Source of the DNA: CAYVTZ01 sp964454685
Lineage (GTDB): Bacteria; Bacillota; Clostridia; Christensenellales; Christensenellaceae
Assembly (NCBI GenBank): GCA_964454685.1
Contig: CAYVTZ010000028.1
Span: 1-39,379, forward strand
Length of the DNA: 39,379 nucleotides
Direction: 5' to 3'
Below the pieces are notes generated by a model that did not search any database, was not told the origin of the DNA, and saw only the letters and a program-made list of their open reading frames with translations. This document shows, piece by piece, positions 25,671 to 32,824 of this stretch. Both the position numbers and the translations under genes were made by a program. Within the stretch, counting starts at the first letter, position 1. Every line of letters begins with the position of its first letter.

Positions 25671-25987
25671 AAAAAAAGAGACCCAAAGGTCTCTTGCAGA
25701 GCCTCAAAAAAGTGTTAGCGCTTTGTCAGGCTGTTAAGAAAGCTGCAAGTCTCGTCGTTCCAAACTTGCAGATTCCGCCTCCCGCTAAAGCGTAAGGCTA
25801 CACCTTCCAGTTGGAACTCCTCTTCCCCAAAATGCCAGCATTTTTGGGACCCCTACATGAAATTGCAAAAGGCGAGATAGAATACGCAATTCATCGAGGT
25901 TTTTGCAATTTCGGCAACGATGGAAGTCATTTTCCAAATACCATTTGCACTTGGAAAATGACGGTTGCGGCTTTATCGACAGCCTAA
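25671..25987 (-). ncRNA. Candidate structured RNA or repeat element of unknown class
   Basis: About 315 bases made almost wholly of hairpins. Perfect stems: GTCATTTTCCAA (25926-25937 with 25951-25962), GAAATTGCAAAA (25859-25870 with 25901-25912), CTGCAAGT (25743-25750 with 25764-25771). Imperfect or nested stems: 25826-25848, 25805-25816 and 25777-25798. An outer helix, 25726-25734 with 25979-25987, would close them into one junction. It has a G-U pair only if read on the minus strand. A terminator-like hairpin with seven U follows (25671-25695). It matches no RNA I know, and it may instead be a mobile repeat. No promoter was found. Confidence 0.45.
25676..25695 (-). terminator. Stem-loop AAGAGACC/GGTCTCTT with T-tract (distal copy)
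   Basis: An 8-bp stem with a 4-base loop, followed on the minus strand by seven T (25671-25677). It could end the structured element or the LytTR2-DUF3021 transcript. The T-tract is shared with the operator block. Confidence 0.65.
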
Positions 25988-26007
25988 AAGAGACCCTAAG
26001 GTCTCTT
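25988..26007 (-). terminator. Stem-loop AAGAGACC/GGTCTCTT (proximal copy)
   Basis: The same 8-bp stem as at 25676-25695 with one changed loop base, followed on the minus strand by TTTTAGG. The two copies bracket the hairpin-rich element like boundary repeats. It may act as the terminator of DUF3021 copy 2. Confidence 0.55.
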
Positions 26008-26151
26008 GATTGGGTCAATCCATATTCAGACAGACCAAAAACCGCTTCCCCGCCCGGCCGTTGCACAACGCAGCATCACGCGTCTTTTTTGCGCGCCGCT
26101 CATTGCACTCCCGTAAAAATACAGTGAACGGCGTGCATCGCCTGTTGAGCG

Positions 26152-26592
26152 TCAATGCACATTTTCCTTTTGCTTCTCTCGAATCATGTGGTTCATCTGC
26201 TTGACTTTCTTGTGGTTGTAAAAGAAGAATACTGCCCAAATGGCAAACGCGCACGCAATTCCAATCGCAAAAAACCCCAGCACGCCCGCCACACCCAATT
26301 GCATGGGAATCCAGTCCAGCGCAATCGCAACCGCAGTAAACACCGCCGTTCCGATCCCCATATGAATCAGTATTTTCAATCCCATAGGCAGCTTCACCGC
26401 ATGATACACCAGCGAAGGAACACTGTAACCTACGCCAATCAACATGCCGCCCAGCGCTGCCGCACTAAAGCTGTGCGCAGCAAAGATCTGTCCAATCTCT
26501 AAGCCGCTTGCCGTAAGAATCATCACCATCACCACAAAGATGGTGCTCCCTGTTGCAATGCCCGTCAGTAAATTCATTAATATCTGTTTCAT
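26152..26592 (-). CDS. DUF3021 membrane protein, copy 2
   Basis: 146 residues with four membrane segments (about 5-25, 38-60, 70-92 and 98-122) and a basic, Gln-rich C-terminal tail (NHKKVKQMNHMIREKQKENVH). It shares layout but little sequence with copy 1 at 23819. ATG 26592 is chosen because GGGAG precedes it; the frame is open further upstream into the LytTR gene. It lies 16 bases after LytTR copy 2 and is probably its membrane partner. Confidence 0.8.
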   Translation of the reverse strand: MKQILMNLLTGIATGSTIFVVMVMILTASGLEIGQIFAAHSFSAAALGGMLIGVGYSVPSLVYHAVKLPMGLKILIHMGIGTAVFTAVAIALDWIPMQLGVAGVLGFFAIGIACAFAIWAVFFFYNHKKVKQMNHMIREKQKENVH

Positions 26593-26608
26593 TGTATGCA
26601 CTCCCTTT

Positions 26609-27046
26609 CTAAATGCCCAAATATCTCTTGAAATCCGGCAAATATTTTCTCGAGATATATTCCGAGCAGCCATTTTTCAGTTTCAGCTCCATCATACCGT
26701 TGATCGCCAGCTCCACAGTGTCGATGTACGCAACATTCACCAATGTCGCTTTTGCAATTTGCAAAACACTCCCGCCCAGCTGTGTTTTTAACTCATAAAG
26801 CCGCTTTTTGGAACGATATTGTGTTCGTTCGCAGTAAAGGACTGTCTCCGCATTCTCAATGCGAATCATATAGATGTCCTCCGGCTTTAAAATCACCATG
26901 CGCTCCCTGCTGTCCGATGCAATCACAATGCTGCTTTGCGCTTCGAGCAGCATCACCGCGCGCTGCACTTCGTCTGTAATTTCACTGGCATAGATCACCG
27001 CATGCGGCGCGCTGTGTTCTATGGATAGTTGAATTTCGACTTTCAT
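26609..27046 (-). CDS. LytTR DNA-binding regulator, copy 2
   Basis: 145 residues. The LytTR domain (about 42-145) shows MVILKPEDIYMIRIENAETVLY, KKRLYELKTQLGGSVLQIAKATLVNV and SRKYLPDFKRYLGI; the segment before it has no receiver signature. ATG 27046 is chosen because AGAGGAAG precedes it; an earlier codon (27076) has no binding site. It is followed by DUF3021 copy 2. Its own promoter carries a candidate LytTR site, so autoregulation is likely, and the same block at the CPBP promoter suggests that gene as a target. Confidence 0.9.
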   Translation of the reverse strand: MKVEIQLSIEHSAPHAVIYASEITDEVQRAVMLLEAQSSIVIASDSRERMVILKPEDIYMIRIENAETVLYCERTQYRSKKRLYELKTQLGGSVLQIAKATLVNVAYIDTVELAINGMMELKLKNGCSEYISRKYLPDFKRYLGI

Positions 27047-27099
27047 CACACACTTCCTCTCTTTCACGATTTCCACCGTTGCAACTGTGCTGTAAAATT

Positions 27100-27128
27100 A
27101 TTATATGTCACTTCTCCCCGCTCGTCAG
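27100..27128 (-). promoter_or_regulatory. Promoter of LytTR copy 2
   Basis: On the minus strand, CTGACG (27123-27128), 17 bases, TATAAT (27100-27105). Confidence 0.6.
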
Positions 27129-27137
27129 CAGTTTTGT

Positions 27138-27175
27138 GGCAAGTGGCGTTCTGCGCGCACCAAGATGCAAAAAAA
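27138..27175 (-). promoter_or_regulatory. Candidate LytTR operator with 19-bp shared block
   Basis: Bases 27157-27175 are identical to 25659-25677, and both begin 28-29 bases upstream of the -35. The distal 9-mer CATCTTGGT (27159-27167) is followed after 12 bases by a degenerate copy, CCACTTGCC (27138-27146, 5 of 9 identical). Position relative to the -35 is the same as at the CPBP promoter. Confidence 0.58.
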
Positions 27176-27219
27176 CGCTGCCATCCGCCTCGGCTGCATG
27201 CCTCCTCAATCGTAACAAC

Positions 27220-27253
27220 AAAAAAGACCGGTGCATCCAAACACCGATCTTTT
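27220..27253 (-). terminator. Terminator of the peptidoglycan hydrolase gene
   Basis: On the minus strand, AAAGATCGGTG and CACCGGTCTTT pair with one T-G wobble, then TTT. It lies 16 bases after the stop codon. Confidence 0.85.
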
Positions 27254-27269
27254 AACTTGCTCAACTCCC

Positions 27270-29624
27270 CTACATCTGTGATAAGAAGCTCAAAATCTTC
27301 GTTGCATACGATGGGTCCATGGCCCATGTGCCGGTCAATCCTTCCACCGTAGGCGCACTTCCACGCGCCACATAGTGAAAGCGCTGGTCAACGCAGGCTT
27401 TGTTGAGCGGAGCCGTGCTTGCATACGCCTTCAAGTGCTGAATCTGCGCCCGAATGCCAATGCGGACGGATTCAAAGGATTCCCCGCGTACGCCGCCGCC
27501 CACCGCGCCCAAACCGGCAAAGTTGCACTGCGATGGCAAAACATCTCCGCCAAAGCGCAAGAATGCTGTCTCATGGCACATCTGTGCAAAGGCAACTTCC
27601 GGCTTCACGCCCTCTGCTTTGGCTTCCTCAGAAAAGATTTGCACAAATTGCGCCAAATCTAAGTTCCGGTTGTCCCGTTTGTCCGCAGAATTGCTGTTCG
27701 AACGAATGGTATAGTATTTCGGAAAACCTTGCCCGTCATACCCATATTGCGTTATCTCCGCCGAAGCACCTCCGTTATATTTAGAGGCGTTCGCCATAAA
27801 AAAGTTCAACATTCTCGTTTCAGAGACGGACTGCGATCCCATAATTGCATATCCGGCAACGGGCGGCTTGCTGCCCTTCACACTCACCGTTTGCGATGCG
27901 GAATATCCGGCTCTGCCCAGCTTGTCCGACACCTTCACGTCAATGCGGTAATCGCCGCCTACGCCGCCAAACATAGCGGTGTCAAACATCGCTTCAAAGT
28001 ACTGTCCGCCATTTTTCACTTTCGCCATGAAGAATTTGGTCTGGTTGGTCGTCAAATTTTTCACACGGAAGGAAACCGCTTTTAAGCCGCCCGGAGCGCC
28101 CACATTCAGCGCCCGCAGTTTAAAGCGCGTCCAGTCTGTCGGGTTGGAGGGAACATAAACGCGCAGCGCGCCTACGGTAGGCGGTGCCGGCGGCACAATC
28201 GTCACGCGATAGGGCTGTGAATAGGTTACCTTGCCGCTCTTTGAAATCATTTTCGATTGCAGCTGATAGGTTCCCGCCTTGTTGCCAAATTGCGCCGCGT
28301 CAAAAACCGCCTGATACGATCCATTCCCAATCTTGCGATCCTTCGCCTGAAAGAATTTGTAAGACGATCCGCTGTCCAAATGTTTCGCGCGCAGGCTGAC
28401 CGAGCGCACCCCTTCCGGTGCAGAAACATTCAAAATGTGCACCACAAATTTGGATAAAGATGTCTGCGCGCCGGTCTGCATCGTCACCTCCGGCAAGTAC
28501 AATTTCAGCACGCCTGCTGATGCCACAGAAGAAACAGGCTTGCTGACCGTCACCGTCATCGTTTGTGTGCGCGCCTTTTGACCATTCTTGTCATATACGA
28601 TCGCTTGGAAGCGATATCTTCCCGGTTGATTGCCAAACAGCGCGGTATCAAATCGGAACTCCCAGCGTCCGCCGCCTTTGTTTGTTCCGGCATAGCCGAC
28701 CTTGCTTGCAGAGCCGCTTTCCAGCCGCTCCACATTGAATTGCACCTTGCGCACACCCGCCGTCGCGTTCACGCCTGTCGCAGCAATCGTAAAGGCTTGC
28801 ACTGATGTTGCCGCGCCCTTTTGCGCGCGCAAGTTCTCATCCACCTGCACCGGCTTTTGCACCACATTACCTTCTGATATTTTATTCGGATATTTCGCCA
28901 AATACTGCATGATGCCATCCGCCGTCTTTCGCGCGATATCGTTGGCATACGAATCCACAGTGATGATCGAGCAGTCCGTCGGGTTGTCAATAAAGCACGC
29001 CTCCAGCAGCACCGCAGGACCGTTGCTGTACTTGATCGGCGCGTCCGATCCACCGGCAAAGTCTTTTACTGAACGTCTGGGAAAATATCCCAGTGAGGAA
29101 ACGCTGTCCAAAATCAGCCCCGCAGCCACCTGCGCTCTGCCCCACGCCTCAGGGTTTGCCTGCGCCGAGGTGTAATATGTTTCTGTACCCCGCGCCGTGC
29201 CATTATACGAATTGTGATGGATGCTCAAATGTAAGTCGGGGTCTACCTGATTGGAATACGCGGCAAGCTCTGCGCTAAACTCATATTTGTGCTTGTAATA
29301 CGGAATCAGCACCGGTACATCCGTCGCGCCCGGAACAATGTCATCCACGCGATGTGTCAAATATACTTTTACCCCGCGCGCCTGCAACTGTTTAGCCGTC
29401 TTGTACGCGAGGATCGAATTAAACGCGCGCTCCTCCCAGCCGTTCGCACCGCGTGCGCCGGGGTCTCCCATGCCATGACCGGGGTCGATCACCACCGTTT
29501 TGGTAGAGGCCGCCTCCGCCCTTCCCGTCATTTCGCCCATCGGAATGGAAAGTCCTACAATCACAACCAGCGCCGCCATCAGCAGCGCCAGCATTCTTTT
29601 CTTACCGATTACCAAATCATTCAT
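27270..29624 (-). CDS. Two-headed peptidoglycan hydrolase: amidase and glucosaminidase
   Basis: 784 residues, exported (signal segment about 10-38 ending AEAAS). Residues about 42-245 are an Amidase_3 domain that cuts the MurNAc-L-Ala bond; the zinc and catalytic residues are in DPGHG, WEERAF, SIHHNS and LLEACFIDN. Three GBS-Bsp-like repeats of 85-95 residues follow (about 262-360, 375-475 and 480-580, each with F(D)xxxFG(N)..G.Y). The C-terminus (about 595-784) is a glucosaminidase domain with the catalytic glutamate in QMCHETAFLRFGG and the QCNFAGLGA motif. The protein would cut both the stem-peptide link and the glycan strand. It is followed by a terminator. Confidence 0.92.
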   Translation of the reverse strand: MNDLVIGKKRMLALLMAALVVIVGLSIPMGEMTGRAEAASTKTVVIDPGHGMGDPGARGANGWEERAFNSILAYKTAKQLQARGVKVYLTHRVDDIVPGATDVPVLIPYYKHKYEFSAELAAYSNQVDPDLHLSIHHNSYNGTARGTETYYTSAQANPEAWGRAQVAAGLILDSVSSLGYFPRRSVKDFAGGSDAPIKYSNGPAVLLEACFIDNPTDCSIITVDSYANDIARKTADGIMQYLAKYPNKISEGNVVQKPVQVDENLRAQKGAATSVQAFTIAATGVNATAGVRKVQFNVERLESGSASKVGYAGTNKGGGRWEFRFDTALFGNQPGRYRFQAIVYDKNGQKARTQTMTVTVSKPVSSVASAGVLKLYLPEVTMQTGAQTSLSKFVVHILNVSAPEGVRSVSLRAKHLDSGSSYKFFQAKDRKIGNGSYQAVFDAAQFGNKAGTYQLQSKMISKSGKVTYSQPYRVTIVPPAPPTVGALRVYVPSNPTDWTRFKLRALNVGAPGGLKAVSFRVKNLTTNQTKFFMAKVKNGGQYFEAMFDTAMFGGVGGDYRIDVKVSDKLGRAGYSASQTVSVKGSKPPVAGYAIMGSQSVSETRMLNFFMANASKYNGGASAEITQYGYDGQGFPKYYTIRSNSNSADKRDNRNLDLAQFVQIFSEEAKAEGVKPEVAFAQMCHETAFLRFGGDVLPSQCNFAGLGAVGGGVRGESFESVRIGIRAQIQHLKAYASTAPLNKACVDQRFHYVARGSAPTVEGLTGTWAMDPSYATKILSFLSQM

Positions 29625-29728
29625 TGTTTTCTCTCGCCTTTTCCTTCAATTCCATACACTCATTTGTTTGACTCATTGAAAAGAGACGGGCACGCCGCTT
29701 TGGCACATCCGTCCCTTTGAACTCTGTT

Positions 29729-30385
29729 TTAACTATTCGCTTTCAGCGTAAACGCCTGATCCAGCGCAATCTGCATGTGACCGGATTCATACGGCTTGCC
29801 CATAACAGAGAAGTAGACCGCCTTGAGCCCGTCCACATTCTGCAAATATGCTTTTGCAATGCTGTTGATGACGCTGGCCTCCCCGCTGCTGCCCAAACTC
29901 ATCTCATACACTTTGTCCGTAAAATCGATGCGCAGCTCGTCTTTTCCCAGCTTCATGCTGTTGGGGTTGATGGGCGATTTGTCCAGTTCTTGGTTAAACA
30001 TCTGCTTGGCAACCACTTCCAAACCGGTTCGCAAGGTGCTTTTTGCATCTGTTTTCACTTCAACCGTCGCCTGTTTGTCGCTTGCGACATCATAATATTC
30101 AAATTTGATCGTACCGTTTTTGTAGGCAAATACGTCATTTGCCTCTGCCTTTATTTCCCCGGTCGCTTCCAGCGCATCTGCGGATGCACTCGCCGCAGGC
30201 TGCGCCGATTCCTGCACCACATCATTAAAAGGCGCGTCGCTTGCCGCAGGCGTTTCTTCCTGCAAGCCGTTTTGCGTCTGCTCTGCCGTCGCATCACCGG
30301 ATGTGCCGTTCAAAGCCGGCAGCGCACTACACCCCGCCAGCGCAAAAACCAATACCCCTGCCATAATCAAAATCAATTTCTTCAT
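29729..30385 (-). CDS. GerMN-domain lipoprotein
   Basis: 218 residues. The lipobox FALAGC places the lipid-bearing cysteine at C19. A low-complexity Ala/Glu/Thr spacer (20-85) leads to one GerMN domain (about 100-215: TIKFEYYDVAS ... LEVVAKQMFNQEL ... ELRIDFTDKVYEM ... INSIAKAYLQN). GerMN domains occur in germination protein GerM and in envelope lipoproteins, mostly with unknown ligands. ATG 30385 is chosen because AAAGGAG precedes it. It precedes the peptidoglycan hydrolase gene by 104 bases on the same strand, which fits a cell-envelope role. Confidence 0.86.
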   Translation of the reverse strand: MKKLILIMAGVLVFALAGCSALPALNGTSGDATAEQTQNGLQEETPAASDAPFNDVVQESAQPAASASADALEATGEIKAEANDVFAYKNGTIKFEYYDVASDKQATVEVKTDAKSTLRTGLEVVAKQMFNQELDKSPINPNSMKLGKDELRIDFTDKVYEMSLGSSGEASVINSIAKAYLQNVDGLKAVYFSVMGKPYESGHMQIALDQAFTLKANS

Positions 30386-30453
30386 GGTAAATCTCCTTTT
30401 GTGTTTTCCAAAAAACCAACCCACAAAAGCGTTTGCCCGCCCCCACGGGCAAC

Positions 30454-30468
30454 TTTGCATCATGCAAA
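30454..30468. promoter_or_regulatory. Palindrome TTTGCAT-C-ATGCAAA near the GerMN transcription start
   Basis: Perfect 7-bp arms around one base, a few bases downstream of the predicted start of the GerMN transcript. It could be an operator. A GCCCG/CGGGC stem (30435-30450) follows in the leader. Confidence 0.4.
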
Positions 30469-30478
30469 ATTTATGTTT

Positions 30479-30507
30479 ATTTTATCATACTTCACATATC
30501 CTGTAAA
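30479..30507 (-). promoter_or_regulatory. Promoter of the GerMN lipoprotein gene
   Basis: On the minus strand, TTTACA (30502-30507), 17 bases, TAAAAT (30479-30484). Confidence 0.72.
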
Positions 30508-30541
30508 CCAAATCGCCGCAACAACACAGTTTGTTTACAAT

Positions 30542-30570
30542 TTGCGCTTCCCGCTCCCGTGTGCTATCAT
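30542..30570 (+). promoter_or_regulatory. Promoter of the glycosyltransferase gene
   Basis: TTGCGC (30542-30547), 17 bases, TATCAT (30565-30570), with TGC before the -10. Divergent from the GerMN promoter, with 34 bases between the two -35 boxes. Confidence 0.6.
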
Positions 30571-30599
30571 GATAGAAAAAACACGGAGAGGATCAACCG

Positions 30600-31943
30600 A
30601 TGGATCAAAAAGACCCGCTTTTGGAAGCAAGCTTGCAAGACAGCAAAAATGATTTGTACGAGGCGTGGCAGCAGCTCGCAACCTACCATGCGTATGCGCT
30701 GGATTGTCAGCGCTCCATTCGCGCATTGGAAGCGGATCTGGATCGCATCCGTTCCTCTGCTTTGTGGAAAGCGAGCGCGCCCTTTCGCAAGCTGCGCAGC
30801 CGCCTGCGTCCCGCACCCGCACAACAGCCCGCCCCTGCACCGCAGCCGATACCGCAGCCGCAGTTTTTTGACGATGGCAAAAATCTATTGTTTTTTGACA
30901 GCAAAATCCCTACGCCGGATCAGGACGCAGGCTCAAGGTCGGTCTTTCAATATTTAAATGTACTGCAAGAACTGGGTTATCACATCACCTTTTGGAGCAG
31001 CGAATTTGAGGAAAACAGCTATGCGCAGACGCTGCGCGAATCCGGCGTCTGTGTGCTTAACGGCGCGTTTTACCGTGAGCACTGCTTCGATTGGTTGCGC
31101 GAACACCTGACACAATTTCAAACTGTGTGCATCAACCGACCGGATATCGCGTCGCGTTACCTGCATCTGGTGCGTGCGCATTCGGATGCCCGTATCCTCT
31201 ATCTTGCCTGCGATCTGCATTTTCTGCGGGAAGAGCGTGCCGCAAGCATCACAAAGGACGAAGCAACGCAGGAACGCGCACAAAAAATGCGTGTCAAAGA
31301 ATATGCCGCGCTGGGCAACGCCGATGTTTCCATCGTGTACAGTCATGCAGAGTGTCAGATCATCGCAGATGCCTTCCGGTTGCACAATGTCGTGGTGGCA
31401 CCGCTGTATTGTTTTGATGCAAAGCCGGTGCAGCGCAGCGCACAAACTCAGGATTTTTTATTTGTAGGCGGCTTCGCGCATCAGCCTAATGTCGATGGCA
31501 TTCGCTGGTTTCTGCAAGAGGTCTGGAGTCAGATCGACCTGCCTGACGCCAAACTGCGTATCATCGGTGCACAGCCACCGCAGGGGCTGCGCGCCTTCGC
31601 CGACGAACGCGTCCTCTTTGAAGGTCAGGTCTCTGACGATGCCCTGCACCGCGCCTACGCGGACTGCCGCGTCTGCATCGTGCCGTTGCGCTTTGGCGCA
31701 GGCATCAAAGGCAAACTGCTTGAGGCAATCGCCGCAGATATCCCCGTGGTTTCCACCTCCATCGGTCTGGAAGGTCTGCCCGATGTAGGCTGCATCCTCA
31801 CACCCAGCGATACCGCCGCCGATTTCGCGGCACAGGCGCGCGCGTTGTATATGCAGCCGCAAACGCAGGGTTATGCCGCGTATATCCGCCAACACTTTTC
31901 CAAACAGGCTTTGGTTCAAGCGCTGCATCAAGCAGGACTGTAA
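30600..31943 (+). CDS. Glycosyltransferase, GT4-like, with N-terminal coiled coil
   Basis: 447 residues. Residues about 1-50 form a charged helix of coiled-coil type, then a Pro/Ala/Gln linker (about 73-88). The rest is a GT-B enzyme: a first Rossmann half with KNLLFFDSKIPTPDQDAGSRS and a second half with FLFVGGFAHQPNVDGIRWF, LRIIGAQPP and the nucleotide-sugar-binding GAGIKGKLLEAIAADIPVVSTSIGLEGL. This pattern is typical of Glyco_trans_1_4 enzymes that add sugars to surface glycans or glycoproteins. GGAGAGG lies 8 bases before the ATG. It stands alone, so its acceptor cannot be inferred. Confidence 0.88.
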   Translation: MDQKDPLLEASLQDSKNDLYEAWQQLATYHAYALDCQRSIRALEADLDRIRSSALWKASAPFRKLRSRLRPAPAQQPAPAPQPIPQPQFFDDGKNLLFFDSKIPTPDQDAGSRSVFQYLNVLQELGYHITFWSSEFEENSYAQTLRESGVCVLNGAFYREHCFDWLREHLTQFQTVCINRPDIASRYLHLVRAHSDARILYLACDLHFLREERAASITKDEATQERAQKMRVKEYAALGNADVSIVYSHAECQIIADAFRLHNVVVAPLYCFDAKPVQRSAQTQDFLFVGGFAHQPNVDGIRWFLQEVWSQIDLPDAKLRIIGAQPPQGLRAFADERVLFEGQVSDDALHRAYADCRVCIVPLRFGAGIKGKLLEAIAADIPVVSTSIGLEGLPDVGCILTPSDTAADFAAQARALYMQPQTQGYAAYIRQHFSKQALVQALHQAGL

Positions 31944-32004
31944 TGCAGTGCCCCGGGTGCCTGTTTTCTCCATTGCGCACATTCCACGCTTGCCTTCAAC
32001 GAAA

Positions 32005-32030
32005 AGAGCCACTCCTCATGGAGTGGCTCT
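32005..32030. terminator. Bidirectional terminator between glycosyltransferase and trxA
   Basis: AGAGCCACTCC and GGAGTGGCTCT around TCAT. The minus strand continues with TTTT; the plus strand has a looser CTATTATCTTT tail. Confidence 0.88.
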
Positions 32031-32123
32031 CTATTATCTTTCATTCAAATGTATCTCGGCATTCATTGCCTGCCAGCGTCAGCGCTTTGCATTCCACTTG
32101 CACAAAACGCGCTCGCCTGCCAC

Positions 32124-32441
32124 TCAGCCCTGCCGAACGAAATCTACAATTTGCTCTTTGGGTTGCACACCGACAAACCGGTTTATTTTTGCGCCGCTGT
32201 CGAACAGGTATACCGTTGGTATGGACATAACGCCATAAGTTTGTGCGATATTCTGTGCCTCGTCCACATTGATCTTTACGATCTTCACCTCGTCACCGAG
32301 CTGCTCTGCCACTTCCTCCAAAATCGGAGCCAGCATCTTGCATGGACCGCACCAGTCCGCATAAAAGTCAACCAATACCTTGCCCTCAGCTTTCAAAACC
32401 TCTTCGTCAAACTGAGACTCCGTAATATGTATCGATCCCAC
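32124..32441 (-). CDS. trxA: Thioredoxin
   Basis: Disulfide-reducing protein of 105 residues, cytosolic. The active site is WCGPC (30-34), and the cis-proline loop reads MSIPTVYLF (about 72-80). The start is set at GTG 32441, since AAGGGAG lies 8 bases before it; another GTG at 32450 is too close to that site. It has no visible neighbour in the same transcript; no thioredoxin reductase is in the window. Confidence 0.95.
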   Translation of the reverse strand: MGSIHITESQFDEEVLKAEGKVLVDFYADWCGPCKMLAPILEEVAEQLGDEVKIVKINVDEAQNIAQTYGVMSIPTVYLFDSGAKINRFVGVQPKEQIVDFVRQG

Positions 32442-32609
32442 TGGACTCACTCCCTTCTAAAAAACGTTGCTGTTGTTACTTTTAATTTAAACACATCCCA
32501 ATGGTGTAAACAAGTATTTTTGCCATTTTCAGAAAATTTCGGAACACATTGCAGTATGCAAAATTTGTTCCTGTTTTTTAAAGCGGCAAGGTTCCTTTTG
32601 CGCCATGTC

Positions 32610-32705
32610 TCATCCCCAAAATCCCATCGCAAATTGGATTACCATCACCGCCACCACCGCAACACAAACAACCGCGATCGTGATTCTTCTTGCCTTCGGT
32701 CCCAT
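32610..32705 (-). CDS. Small single-pass membrane protein of 31 residues
   Basis: A short frame with a good ribosome binding site (GAGGGA, 6 bases before the ATG). It starts with the basic segment MGPKARR and continues with one hydrophobic helix (about 8-28) rich in Val, Ala and Ile, ending GFWG. This is the form of small Clostridial membrane peptides. It lies 119 bases downstream of fetB on the same strand, in a 380-base stretch that otherwise shows no gene. The alternative frame from an overlapping ATG gives a charged, implausible peptide. The function is unknown. Confidence 0.55.
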   Translation of the reverse strand: MGPKARRITIAVVCVAVVAVMVIQFAMGFWG

Positions 32706-32824
32706 ATCATTTCCCTCGTTTCTTTCCGGTTTGCTTCGGATCACGCATCTGCCGATCGCTGGGCGCAAATCCTCGCGCCTTTCAGCGACCCGCCTTGACG
32801 TTGCGCTTCTATCCCCACCATGTA

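Noticed and set aside
25785..26066. 93-codon minus-strand frame through the hairpin-rich element
   Set aside because: No ribosome binding site, and its sequence is dictated by inverted repeats. A second frame also reads for some 40 codons, so a decayed coding origin cannot be fully excluded.
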